Origin: Metapseudomonas otitidis
GTDB taxonomy: Bacteria; Pseudomonadota; Gammaproteobacteria; Pseudomonadales; Pseudomonadaceae
Assembly: GCF_900111835.1 (NCBI RefSeq)
Contig: NZ_FOJP01000016.1
Span: forward strand, 62,001 to 126,000
Length of the DNA: 64,000 nucleotides
Direction of reading: 5' to 3'
Part shown: piece by piece, positions 27,629-36,900 of the stretch
Layout: every line of letters begins with the position of its first letter
Position numbering within the stretch: position 1 is the stretch's first letter
Position numbers and translations under genes: made by a program
The notes under the pieces: model-generated
The model's input: the letters and a program-made list of their open reading frames with translations, nothing else
The model's database searches: none
What the model was told of the DNA's origin: nothing

Positions 27629-28963
27629 ATGACCCAGCCCCTCAACACCGCCATCCACGACCTGATCGGCATCGGCTTCGGCCCTTCCAACCTGGCCCTG
27701 GCCATCGCCCTGCAGGAGCGTGCCGCCAGCGGGCAGGGCGCCCTGGACGCGCTGTACCTGGACAAGCAGGCCGACTACCGCTGGCACGGCAACACCCTGG
27801 TGAACCAGAGCGAGCTGCAGATTTCCTTCCTCAAGGACCTGGTGACCCTGCGCAACCCCACCAGCCCGTACTCCTTCGTCAACTACCTGCGCCAGCACGA
27901 CCGCCTGGTGGACTTCATCAACCTCGGCACCTTCTACCCCTGCCGCATGGAGTACAACGACTACCTGCGCTGGGTCGCCGGCCAGTTCGCCGACCAGTGC
28001 CGCTATGGCGAGGAGGTCCAGGCGGTGGAGCCGCTGCTGGAGGGCAACCAGGTGCAGGCGCTGCGGGTGGTCTCCCGCGATGCCAACGGCCAGTCCCAGG
28101 TACGCACCACCCGCGCGGTGGTGCTCAGTGCCGGCGGCACCCCGCGCGTGCCCCAGGCCTTCCGCCACCTCAAGGGCGATGCGCGGGTGTTCCATCACGC
28201 CCAGTACCTGGAGCGGATCCAGCAGCAGCCGTGCGCCAGCGGCCAGCCGATGCGCATCGCCATCGTCGGCGGCGGGCAGAGCGCTGCGGAGGCCTTCATC
28301 GACCTCAACGACAGCTACCCGAACGTGCAGGTGGACGTGATCCTGCGGGGCTCCGCCCTCAAGCCGGCGGATGACAGCCCCTTCGTCAACGAGGTGTTCT
28401 CCCCCGAGTTCACCGACCTGATCTTCAGCCAGCCCACCGCCGAGCGTGAGCGGCTGATCCGCGAGTACCACAACACCAACTACTCGGTGGTGGATCTGGA
28501 CCTGATCGAGCGCATCTACGGCATCTTCTACCGGCAGAAGGTCTCCGGCTCGCGCCGCCATGCCTTCCGCAACCTCAGCGCCGTGGAGCGGGCTACTGCC
28601 ACCACCGATGGCATCGAACTGGTGCTGCGCCACATCGCCACCGGCGAGCAGAGCAGCCACCGCTACGACGCGGTGGTGCTGGCCACCGGGTACGAGCGCC
28701 AGGCCCACCGCGAGCTGCTGGAACCCCTGGCGCCCTGGCTGGGCGATTTCGAGGTGGCCCGCGACTACCGCCTGCGCACCGACGACACCTTCCGCCCCGC
28801 GCTGTACATGCAGGGCTTCTGCCAGGCCAGCCACGGCCTCAGCGATACCCTGCTGTCGGTGCTGCCGATCCGTGCCGACGAGATCGCCGCCTCCCTGCAC
28901 CAGCACCTGGAGCCCGCCGGTGCTGCCGGGCGTACCGCGCCGAGCTACGCCATCGCCGGCTGA
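27629..28963 (+). CDS. pvdA: L-ornithine N5-monooxygenase PvdA
   Basis: This 444-residue flavin-dependent hydroxylase makes N5-hydroxyornithine, the hydroxamate precursor of pyoverdine, from ornithine, NADPH and oxygen. The FAD-binding motif is GIGFGPSNLALAIAL, the NADPH-binding loop is IAIVGGGQSAAEAF, and the C-terminal VVLATGYER motif is typical of N-hydroxylating monooxygenases. GAGGA precedes the ATG. It is cotranscribed with or close to pvdQ, 54 bases downstream. Confidence 0.96.
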   Translation: MTQPLNTAIHDLIGIGFGPSNLALAIALQERAASGQGALDALYLDKQADYRWHGNTLVNQSELQISFLKDLVTLRNPTSPYSFVNYLRQHDRLVDFINLGTFYPCRMEYNDYLRWVAGQFADQCRYGEEVQAVEPLLEGNQVQALRVVSRDANGQSQVRTTRAVVLSAGGTPRVPQAFRHLKGDARVFHHAQYLERIQQQPCASGQPMRIAIVGGGQSAAEAFIDLNDSYPNVQVDVILRGSALKPADDSPFVNEVFSPEFTDLIFSQPTAERERLIREYHNTNYSVVDLDLIERIYGIFYRQKVSGSRRHAFRNLSAVERATATTDGIELVLRHIATGEQSSHRYDAVVLATGYERQAHRELLEPLAPWLGDFEVARDYRLRTDDTFRPALYMQGFCQASHGLSDTLLSVLPIRADEIAASLHQHLEPAGAAGRTAPSYAIAG

Positions 28964-29017
28964 CCACCCCCGCGCCGGCTTCGTCCGGCGCGTTCCCTTT
29001 CTCCGCGAGAACCCCCG

Positions 29018-31276
29018 ATGCCCATGCGCACCCTTGTCGCCGGGGCCGCAGCCTTGCTGCTGGCGCCGTGCCTGTCCCATGCCGCCGATGCCGGTGGCGA
29101 CACCCTGATCCGCTGGACCGCCCACGGCGTGCCGCATATCCGCGCGGCGGACGAGCGTGGCCTCGGGCGCGGCATCGGCTATGCCTACGCCCGCGACAAT
29201 GCCTGCCTGCTAGCCGAAGAGATCATCACGGCGCGAGGCGAGCGGGCCCGATGGTTCGGCGCGGACGGGCAGTCCTCCGCCGGCCTGGCCAACGTCCCGT
29301 CCGACCTCTTCTTCACCTGGCTGAACGCCCCCGAGCGGGTCTCCAGCTTCCGTCGTGCCCAGACCGACGAGGTGACTGAGCTGCTGGTCGGCTATGCCGA
29401 GGGCTTCAACCGCTACCTGGGCGAAGCCGACGCCGGCCGCACCCACTGCCTCGGCCAGGCCTGGCTGCGCCCCATCGAAGCGGATGATCTGGTCCGCCTG
29501 ACCCGGCGCCTGCTGGTGGAGGGCGGTGTCGGCCAGTTCGCCGAAGCCGTAGTGGGCGCCGCACCGCCCGGGCGGCAACAGGCTGATCGGGACAGCGGCC
29601 ACACCCTCGCGCGGGTGGAAGGCTTCCGCCTGGACCGGGGCAGCAACGCCGTGGCCGTGGGCCGCCAGCGCAGCGCCGATGGCCCGGCCATGCTGCTGGC
29701 CAACCCGCACTTTCCCTGGAGCGGGGCGCTGCGTTTCTGGCAGCTGCACCTGACCATCCCCGGCAAGCTCGACGTGATGGGCGCCGCGCTGCCCGGCCTG
29801 CCGGTGGTCAACATCGGCTTCGGCCAGCACCTGGCCTGGACCCACACCGTGGACACCTCCGCGCACTTCACGCTGTACCGCCTGGAGCTGGACCCGAAGA
29901 ACCCGACCCGTTACCGCGTCGACGGCCGCTACGAGCCCATGATCCGCACGCGCCTGCAGATCCGGGTGCGGCAGCCGTCCGGTGAGCTGGTCACCCAGTC
30001 CCACGACCTCTACGAATCCCGTTTCGGCCCGCTGCTGAACTGGCCCGGCAAGCTGGACTGGTCGGCCGGCGAAGCCTGGGCTCTGCGTGACGCCAACCTC
30101 GGCAACACCCGCGTGTTGCAGCAGTGGTACGCGATGAACCAGGCCCGCGACGTGAACGCCCTGCGCGCCAGTGTCGAGCGCCTGCAGGGCATTCCCTGGG
30201 TCAACACCCTGGCGGTGGATGACCGGGGCCGCGCGCTGTACATGAACCAATCCGTGGTGCCCCACCTGCAGCCCCGGCAGCTCGCCGAGTGCGTCATCCC
30301 GCAACTGGCGGAGCAGGGCCTGCCTGCCCTGCAGGGCAATCGCAGCGCCTGCGAATGGCAGCGGGAAGCCGGGGCCGCCCAGGCCGGCATCACCCCGGCC
30401 GTGCAGTTGCCCGTGCTGCTGCGCGAGGACTTCGTGCAGAACTCCAACGACAGCGCCTGGCTGACCAACCCGGCGAGCCCCCTGGTGGGCTACTCGCCCC
30501 TGGTGAGCCGGGAAACGCCGATCTCTCCCCGTGCCCGCTTCGCCCTGGGGCGCTTGCAAGGCCAGCAGCCGCTGCGGGCGGACGACCTGGCGGCAATGGT
30601 CACCGACAACCAGGTGGGCCTGGCCGGCGAGCTGCTGCCGGAACTGCTGGCGCTGTGCAAGGCACACGCCGGCGAAGCGGACCTGAGCCGTGCCTGCGGC
30701 GCCCTGGCCGACTGGGATGGCAAGGCGCGGGTAGACAGCGGCCTGGGCATGCTGGTGTTCCAGCAGGCGGCCCAGGCCTTTCTCGAACTGGACGACGGCT
30801 GGCAGCACCCCTTCGACCCCGCGCGCCCGCTGGACACCCCCACCGGCATCGCACCGGCCGCCCGCGAACCGCTGCGCCAGGCCCTGGTGGCCGCCAACGA
30901 GGCCCTGGCCGCCTCGGGCGCCCCCGCCGATGCCCGCTGGGGCGACCTGCACCAGGTCACCCGCGGCGCCCGAACCTTCCCCATGCCCGGCGCCGACGGC
31001 CACCTGGGCGTCTACAACGCCATGCAGAGCGAACACCAGGGCGACCGCCTGGAAGTGGTCAGCGGCACCAGCTACCTGCAACTGGTCACCTTCGACGCCA
31101 ACGGCCCCCGCGCCCGAGGCCTGCTGGCCTTCTCCCAGTCCAGCGACCCCGGCTCGCCCCATTACGCCGACCAGATCACCCTGTTCGCCGATAACCCCTG
31201 GCAGCCGCTGCCCTTCAGCGACAGCGATATCGATGCTGACCCGGCACTGGAGCGCAAAGTGCTGCAGCGCGAGTGA
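29018..31276 (+). CDS. pvdQ: Periplasmic acylase PvdQ
   Basis: This 752-residue Ntn hydrolase removes the myristoyl tail from the pyoverdine precursor in the periplasm and can also hydrolyse long-chain N-acyl homoserine lactones (known for PvdQ). A signal peptide (VAGAAALLLAPCLSHA) is followed by the alpha chain, a spacer and the beta chain. Autoproteolysis exposes the catalytic Ser in LDRGSNAVAVG (about residue 210). Other family motifs include MLLANPHFPW and LAWTHTVD. The gene ends just before a strong terminator and is the last backbone gene before the island. Confidence 0.94.
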   Translation: MPMRTLVAGAAALLLAPCLSHAADAGGDTLIRWTAHGVPHIRAADERGLGRGIGYAYARDNACLLAEEIITARGERARWFGADGQSSAGLANVPSDLFFTWLNAPERVSSFRRAQTDEVTELLVGYAEGFNRYLGEADAGRTHCLGQAWLRPIEADDLVRLTRRLLVEGGVGQFAEAVVGAAPPGRQQADRDSGHTLARVEGFRLDRGSNAVAVGRQRSADGPAMLLANPHFPWSGALRFWQLHLTIPGKLDVMGAALPGLPVVNIGFGQHLAWTHTVDTSAHFTLYRLELDPKNPTRYRVDGRYEPMIRTRLQIRVRQPSGELVTQSHDLYESRFGPLLNWPGKLDWSAGEAWALRDANLGNTRVLQQWYAMNQARDVNALRASVERLQGIPWVNTLAVDDRGRALYMNQSVVPHLQPRQLAECVIPQLAEQGLPALQGNRSACEWQREAGAAQAGITPAVQLPVLLREDFVQNSNDSAWLTNPASPLVGYSPLVSRETPISPRARFALGRLQGQQPLRADDLAAMVTDNQVGLAGELLPELLALCKAHAGEADLSRACGALADWDGKARVDSGLGMLVFQQAAQAFLELDDGWQHPFDPARPLDTPTGIAPAAREPLRQALVAANEALAASGAPADARWGDLHQVTRGARTFPMPGADGHLGVYNAMQSEHQGDRLEVVSGTSYLQLVTFDANGPRARGLLAFSQSSDPGSPHYADQITLFADNPWQPLPFSDSDIDADPALERKVLQRE

Positions 31277-31597
31277 TGCTTGGCGGCACGTTCTGGTAAA
31301 ACCTCGACTCAGCCAGCGCTATGCGCTGGCTGAGTTTTTTGTGGGTACGCATTGGGCGGGACTTTGTTGGGGAGTGAGTTTTCGAGCTTAGTGGTGAGGG
31401 ATTTTGCGGGTCACCAAATGCAAGTCAGACTATGTGGCTTGAGTTCTTAAGGATGGTCTGAAGTAGTCCGATATTTTTGGCCGACTTCAGTACCTGCTGT
31501 TTTTGAAAGCAGGGGCTCGATCAAAAAACGACCAAATCACCCGCTCACTTCTGTGTTTTTAGCCGCCGTGGACACCTCTCGGCGGCCATCCTCTGCA
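31277..31597. other. Non-coding junction between pvdQ and the island's left IS
   Basis: This stretch has no supported gene. It contains the pvdQ terminator, then AT-richer sequence, and from about 31533 the 3' end of the IS5-family element. The drop in GC after about 31341 marks the likely start of the acquired segment. Confidence 0.6.
31307..31340 (+). terminator. Rho-independent terminator after pvdQ
   Basis: A perfect 13-base stem (arms ACTCAGCCAGCGC and GCGCTGGCTGAGT, loop TAT) is followed by a T tract. It lies about 30 bases after the pvdQ stop and marks the edge of the backbone. Confidence 0.93.
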
Positions 31598-32636
31598 TTA
31601 CAGGCACATCTCTCCCGTGTTCGTCAGCAAGTGCCGGCGCGCCATCCACAGATTTGAAAGAGCGAATAGCGTGACCAACTGAGCAGTGTTTTTTGCTAGG
31701 CCACGGAAGCGAACCTTGGTGTAGCCGAACTGGCGCTTGATCACGCGAAACGGATGCTCGACTTTGGCGCGCGTCTGCGCCTTGGCTCTCTCGATCTTGC
31801 GCTTCATTCGGTACAACAGGCTGCATTTTCCGTGCTGCTTGTAGGTGCTGCGGCGCGCCGCAATCTGCCAGATGACTTGGCTTCCTTCGTGCTCGGGCCG
31901 TTTTTCCACCCCGGTATAGCCAGCATCGGCATGCACCGCCTTCTCTTCGCCATGCAGCAGCCGGTCGACTTGAGTGACGTCCGCCACGTTGGCCGCTGTG
32001 CCTACCACGCTATGCACCAAACCGGACTCGGCATCCACGCCGATATGGGCCTTCATGCCAAAGTAATACTGGTTTCCTTTCTTCGTCTGGTGCATTTCCG
32101 GGTCGCGCTTGCTGTCCTTGTTCTTCGTCGAACTGGGAGCATGGATCAGCGTGGCGTCGACGATGGTGCCCTGGCGCAGCAACGGGCCACGATCTCCCAG
32201 GTAGCCATTGATCACGCCAAGGATGCCGGCCGCCAACTCATGTTTCTCCAGCAGACGGCGGAAGTTGAGGATGGTGGTTTCGTCGGGAATGCGCTCCAGG
32301 CTTAGCCCGGCGAACTGACGCAGGATGGTCGTCTCGTACAGCGCCTCTTCCATCCCCGGATCGCTGTAGCCGAACCAGTTCTGCATCAGGTGCATACGCA
32401 GCATCGCCATCAGCGGGTAGGCCGGGCGGCCGCCTTCACCCTTTGGGTAGTGCGGCTCGATCAAGGCAATCAATCCCTTCCATGGCACCACCTGATCCAT
32501 CTCGATCAGGAACAGTTCCTTGCGGGTCTGTTTGCGCTTGCCGGCGTACTCGGCATCGGAAAAGTTCATCTGCTTCATCGTGAAACTCGGGCAACAGGAT
32601 CGGCGTATTTCACCAGATTCGGGAAGTCTTCTTCAG
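31533..32636 (-). mobile_element. IS5-family insertion sequence, apparently intact
   Basis: The limits are drawn where this copy and the deleted copy at 52173-52428 stop matching (CTGAAGAAG at the transposase-upstream end, GATTTG at the other). The exact tips and any target duplication could not be resolved by eye. It carries one full transposase gene. Confidence 0.75.
31598..32578 (-). CDS. IS5-family transposase
   Basis: This 326-residue DDE transposase begins MKQMNFSDAEYAGKRKQTRK. The DDE residues appear in context: Asp in GTIVDATLIHAPSSTKN, Asp in AVHADAGYTGVEKR and Glu in RAKVEHPFRVIKRQFGY, the Y-R-K-type signature of IS5. The helical N-terminal region (YPLMAMLRMHLMQNWFGYSD) is also typical. 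The length is full for the family with no stop or frameshift, so it may be active. A related but internally deleted copy lies at the other edge of the island in opposite orientation. Confidence 0.92.
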   Translation of the reverse strand: MKQMNFSDAEYAGKRKQTRKELFLIEMDQVVPWKGLIALIEPHYPKGEGGRPAYPLMAMLRMHLMQNWFGYSDPGMEEALYETTILRQFAGLSLERIPDETTILNFRRLLEKHELAAGILGVINGYLGDRGPLLRQGTIVDATLIHAPSSTKNKDSKRDPEMHQTKKGNQYYFGMKAHIGVDAESGLVHSVVGTAANVADVTQVDRLLHGEEKAVHADAGYTGVEKRPEHEGSQVIWQIAARRSTYKQHGKCSLLYRMKRKIERAKAQTRAKVEHPFRVIKRQFGYTKVRFRGLAKNTAQLVTLFALSNLWMARRHLLTNTGEMCL

Positions 32637-32804
32637 GATTTTCCAAGGTGATCAAGTGCATGGCCTATTGCTACTAGGACAGCGAATTCTTCTTCATGAA
32701 GATCAAGGCCGCTTCCCCCCCCTGAGAAAAAGGCTTGAAAGCTTTACAGCGGAAAAATCATTTGCTAGGTTCGGGGTGCTCAGTTTTATGGCAAGGAATG
32801 CCTG

Positions 32805-33833
32805 ATGAATAATAACTCGGATGCTGTCTTCGTTGTGTCTATTGCATTTGGTGGTCACTCACCAGAGCACGATGCCTCAATCGACTCCTTCTCCTATGTT
32901 TATGAATGCCTGAGGGAAAGTAGGGTATCCATAAATAACGTTTATTTTTTCGATATGCACGGTCGCGTGCATCGGCACGCCTACGACAAGCACCTATCGA
33001 CCTCGGACTACATGCGGCCACAAGCGGCAATGACTTATATCGAGGCGTTGGCTTGCTGGAAGGAAGAAAAAACATACATATTGAATCTTCTCCATGGGCG
33101 TCATGGTGAAGATGGAAACTTACAGGGTGCTGCGTCGCTTCTGGGGTTACAGGGAAGTTTTGGTTCGGTACTGGCGTCGAGTCTGTCGATGAGTAAGTTT
33201 CACATGGGGCACTATGCAAGAGGCGTCTGCCCCTCCCTGCAGATTCCACCCTCTGCCCTGCTGAAAGGTGGGGTATCGTTGACCCAAGCCTTGCGGGATG
33301 GTATCGATCCTGAGCGAAGCATTGTGATCAAGCCCAATGCCTCTGGAAGCTCTATCAACACCGAGCGCTATCCAAGTGCCATTGGCCATGAGGCCCTGAT
33401 GGACATCCAGTTGGAGCGGATGCGCGCCGACGGCGACGATGCCCTCATCCAGCAGTACATCGAAGGTGTTGAATATAGTGTCGGCTGCATAAAGACCGCG
33501 AACGGTGAGATCCGGGCGCTGCCCGTTGTGCGCATCACGTCAGAAACTGGATTTTTTGGATACCTCGAAAAAAATACGGTGGGCTCGGTAGTCAAGGAGT
33601 TGGTTAATGATGATGATGTCTTGGCTGAGGAGTTGCAGGTAATCGCTAGGACTCTTTTTGCTACTGTGGGTTTCTCCAGTATGTGCCGCTTCGATTTTAT
33701 TGTAAGAGCCGATGGCAAAATCTACTTCCTTGAGGCCAACTCCATCCCCGGCCTCATGAAAAATAGCCTATATCCAAAGATGCTGCGAGCCGCCGGTATC
33801 GGTATTGTGGATCTAGTCGCCGGCATGGCGTAG
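32805..33833 (+). CDS. D-alanine-D-alanine-ligase-like ATP-grasp enzyme
   Basis: This 342-residue cytoplasmic ATP-grasp ligase is related to Ddl, which joins two D-alanines for peptidoglycan. Visible Ddl features are AFGGHSPEHDAS (first D-Ala site with Glu and Ser), LHGRHGEDGNLQG, the ATP Lys in IVIKPNASGSS, and EANSIPGLMKNSLYPK for Mg and the second substrate. The omega-loop region reads GFFGYLEKNTVGS where DdlB-type enzymes have EAKY: the Lys is kept but the acceptor-site Tyr position appears to be Asn, suggesting altered second-substrate choice. AAGGA lies upstream of the ATG. It heads the cluster; it may be a resistance form of Ddl or a tailoring ligase. Confidence 0.82.
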   Translation: MNNNSDAVFVVSIAFGGHSPEHDASIDSFSYVYECLRESRVSINNVYFFDMHGRVHRHAYDKHLSTSDYMRPQAAMTYIEALACWKEEKTYILNLLHGRHGEDGNLQGAASLLGLQGSFGSVLASSLSMSKFHMGHYARGVCPSLQIPPSALLKGGVSLTQALRDGIDPERSIVIKPNASGSSINTERYPSAIGHEALMDIQLERMRADGDDALIQQYIEGVEYSVGCIKTANGEIRALPVVRITSETGFFGYLEKNTVGSVVKELVNDDDVLAEELQVIARTLFATVGFSSMCRFDFIVRADGKIYFLEANSIPGLMKNSLYPKMLRAAGIGIVDLVAGMA

Positions 33834-33921
33834 TCAACTTTATTTTTGCAGACTCTGGTGCGCATTTAATGCGTGAATCCCTATCGCCTACTAATTGTGG
33901 CGTAGTTATGCGGGGTGGCTT

Positions 33922-36900
33922 GTGGGGCACGAAAAAGTAGCAATCATAGGAATGTTTGGTCGACTCCCTGGGGCTGAAAATATCCATGAGCTGTGGCACA
34001 TGTTATTGGAAGGAAGAAACGGTACTCGCCGCTTCTCGTCTGATGAGTTGAAACAGCAGGGTGTTGCCGGCGCACTTTTGAGTGATGAGCGTTATGTACC
34101 TGTCCGAGGTGTTATCGGTAACGAAGAATATTTCGACTCCTCATTCTTCGGCTTTGCCGCGTTGGAAGCGGACTTGATGGATCCTCAGGCACGGCATGCA
34201 CTTGAATGCGCTTATGGCGCTCTCGAGGATGCCGGGTATGCTGATCCGGCTTACCGAACTGTCACCTCCACCTACGTATCGGTCAGTCGTTCCGAGTATG
34301 AGCATCATCTGCTCAAGACGCTGCCAGCCGAGATGCTAGCGGCACCCTATACGCTGGACGGAACCCTTCCTGACTTCGTCCCTTTGCGAATTGCCAACCG
34401 GTTGGGGCTGGAAGGGCAGAGCGTGCTGGTCAAGTCTGCTTGTTCAAGCTCGCTTCTGGCTGTACATCTGGCTTGCCAGGAAGTTCTTGGCGCAGAGGCA
34501 CCGATGGCGTTGGTCTGCTCCTCGGCGATTTCCTGGCCAACGCGGTCAGGGCGTATGGCTGTCTCGGGAGGTGTCATTTCCCGGGATGGCCTATGCCGGC
34601 CTTTTGACTCGGAAGCGAACGGCACGGTCAGTAGCGATGCCGTTATTGCCATATTGCTCAAGCGCCTGGATCTGGCACAGCGCGATGGCGACAGAGTCTA
34701 CGCGGTCATTAGTGCAACGGCCGCCAACAACGATGGAAATCGAAAGAGCAGCTTCACGGCACCCAGCGTTGAGGGGCAGAGGGATGTGGCCTGCGAGGCA
34801 TTGAGGAAGGCGGGATGCACTCCTGATGACGTCGGTTACATCGAAACACACGGTTCGGCGACGCTTGTCGGTGATCCTATCGAACTGGCAGCATTGGCTG
34901 AAGCCTATGTCACGGCGAGTGACGAAAAAATACCTATTGGTTCGCTGAAGTCGAATATCGGCCACACAGATACGTCCGCTGGCTTGGCGGGTTTGGTAAA
35001 GACAGCGCTTTGCCTGTATCACAGGACGCTCGTTCCTACTATCAATTACCACAATGCCAATCCGTTGATCGACTTGCCAGATATCCCATTTACGGTGAAT
35101 ACCCAGCGGCGAACCTGGCATGCAAAGCACAAGGCTGCCGTGCACTCGACAGGAATGGGGGGGACCAATGTCCACTGTATCTTGGAAGCCGTGCTACCGC
35201 AGCCCCAGGTTGTATCGTCCCCGCTCCCCTCCGAGCTGTTGGTTTTATCGGCGAGGTCTGCGGTGGAGCTTGAAAGGCTCACAGAGGCGCTGGCGACGCA
35301 CCTGCGCAACACAGCACCATTGAATGTAGCCGATATCGCCAAAACCTTACAGATGGGCCGTGAGGATTTCAGGTATCGGCGCAGGATCGTTGCTGTCTCG
35401 CTGGACGACGTACTGATGAAACTCACCCAACGGGAGAGCCCCGCAGTGAAGTCTTTCGATGAAAACGCTCGACGGGACAAGATAGCGTTCCTGTGCCCGG
35501 GGCTTGGCGTCAATGATTTTGCGCTCGCGCGGGCATTACTGAACACATCCAGTGTCTTCCGCGAGAGCCTGGAAGGTAGTTTCAGAATCCTCGATGTCCA
35601 ATTGGGTATAGACCTAATGGATGTGCTGAATGATGTTGCTGCCACGCAGGGTGCGCAGTCACTGGCATGGGGCAATGAGCAGAAACCTAGTCAGGTACTG
35701 AATGTCACTTATGCTCACCCGCTGATATTCTGCATTCAGCTTGGGCTGGCAGACCTGTGGGCTTCTGTAGGCATTGTGCCGGATTACATTGTTGGCTACA
35801 GCCTGGGCGAATACGTGGCCGCCACATTGTCCGGGGTCTTTTCGCGGGAGGATGCACTGACCCTGGTAGGCAAAAGAGCTCGCCTGATCGATCAGCAACC
35901 TAATGGCATGATGGTGGCTGTGGCGTTGCCCTACGCTCAGTTGCTTGATTACTGCATCGAAGGAGTGTCGATTGCCGCCGAGAACGCGAGCAGCCTGAAC
36001 GTTATCGCTGGTAGTGAATTGGCCGTCGGTGAAGTGTTGGAACAGCTTAGACAGCATCGTGTGTTCTTCAGCGTCATCCAGGCCGAGCACGCATTTCACA
36101 CGCCCTGGATGTCACCTGCCGCTTTTGAGCTGGAGCGCTTGGTGGCCAGCGTCAACAGGCACCAAGTGCAGATACCGTTTGTTTCGAATGTTACAGGTGA
36201 CTGGATCGATGATGAGCAGGCCCGCAGTGTCCATTATTGGGCAAAGCACCTGACATCGCCGGTGCGGTACTTGGACTCACTGAGAACCCTGGCTGGTGAA
36301 AAGGATCTTGCCTGCATCGAGCTTGGCTCGTCGGGGTATCTGGCCGATCTGGCCAAGTTGGTAACGCCGGCAAATGCCAGCCACATCATGACGACTTTCG
36401 ACAAGTCGGTTCAGGACGGTGTCTACGGACAATGGCTTGCCACATTGGGGGCTCTGTGGGGGAGTGGAGCGAGCGTCGATTGGCAGGGCATGGAGCGTTG
36501 TGCGGATGCGCGACGAGTCTCGCTGCCGACCTACCCCTACAGCCGCAAGCGGCACTTGATCGAAGCAAGTAACGTCACCTCAGGTCAGACTGTCAGTCAT
36601 CAACGCCTTGCCCAGGTTTCGTGGTCTCCAGTGGAAAACACCGAGGCTCAGGTCAGGGCGATGCGCGATGAAAAAGACAGTGAAGCGAGTGTTTCCTCGC
36701 ATGTCCGCACTATCTGGGCGCGAGCCTTTGGACGTGACGATCTTTCCAGCCAGAGCGACTTTTACGAAATCGGCGGTCACTCGCTGCTCGCCGTACAGCT
36801 TCTTTACTACATTCGGGAGTCGTTGAGTGTTGACCTGAACGTGGGTGATCTGCGCGCGAATCCGACACTGGGTGAGTTTATTCGGTTCGTCGAGCTGCGG

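Noticed and set aside
31341-31532. A tRNA-type attachment site at the left island edge
   Set aside because: There is no tRNA end or direct repeat shared with the right edge, and no integrase gene, so an integrative element is not supported.
33834-33921. Possible terminator between the ligase and PKS genes (TGCGCATTTAATGCGT)
   Set aside because: The stem is short and no T tract follows, so it is not a convincing terminator.
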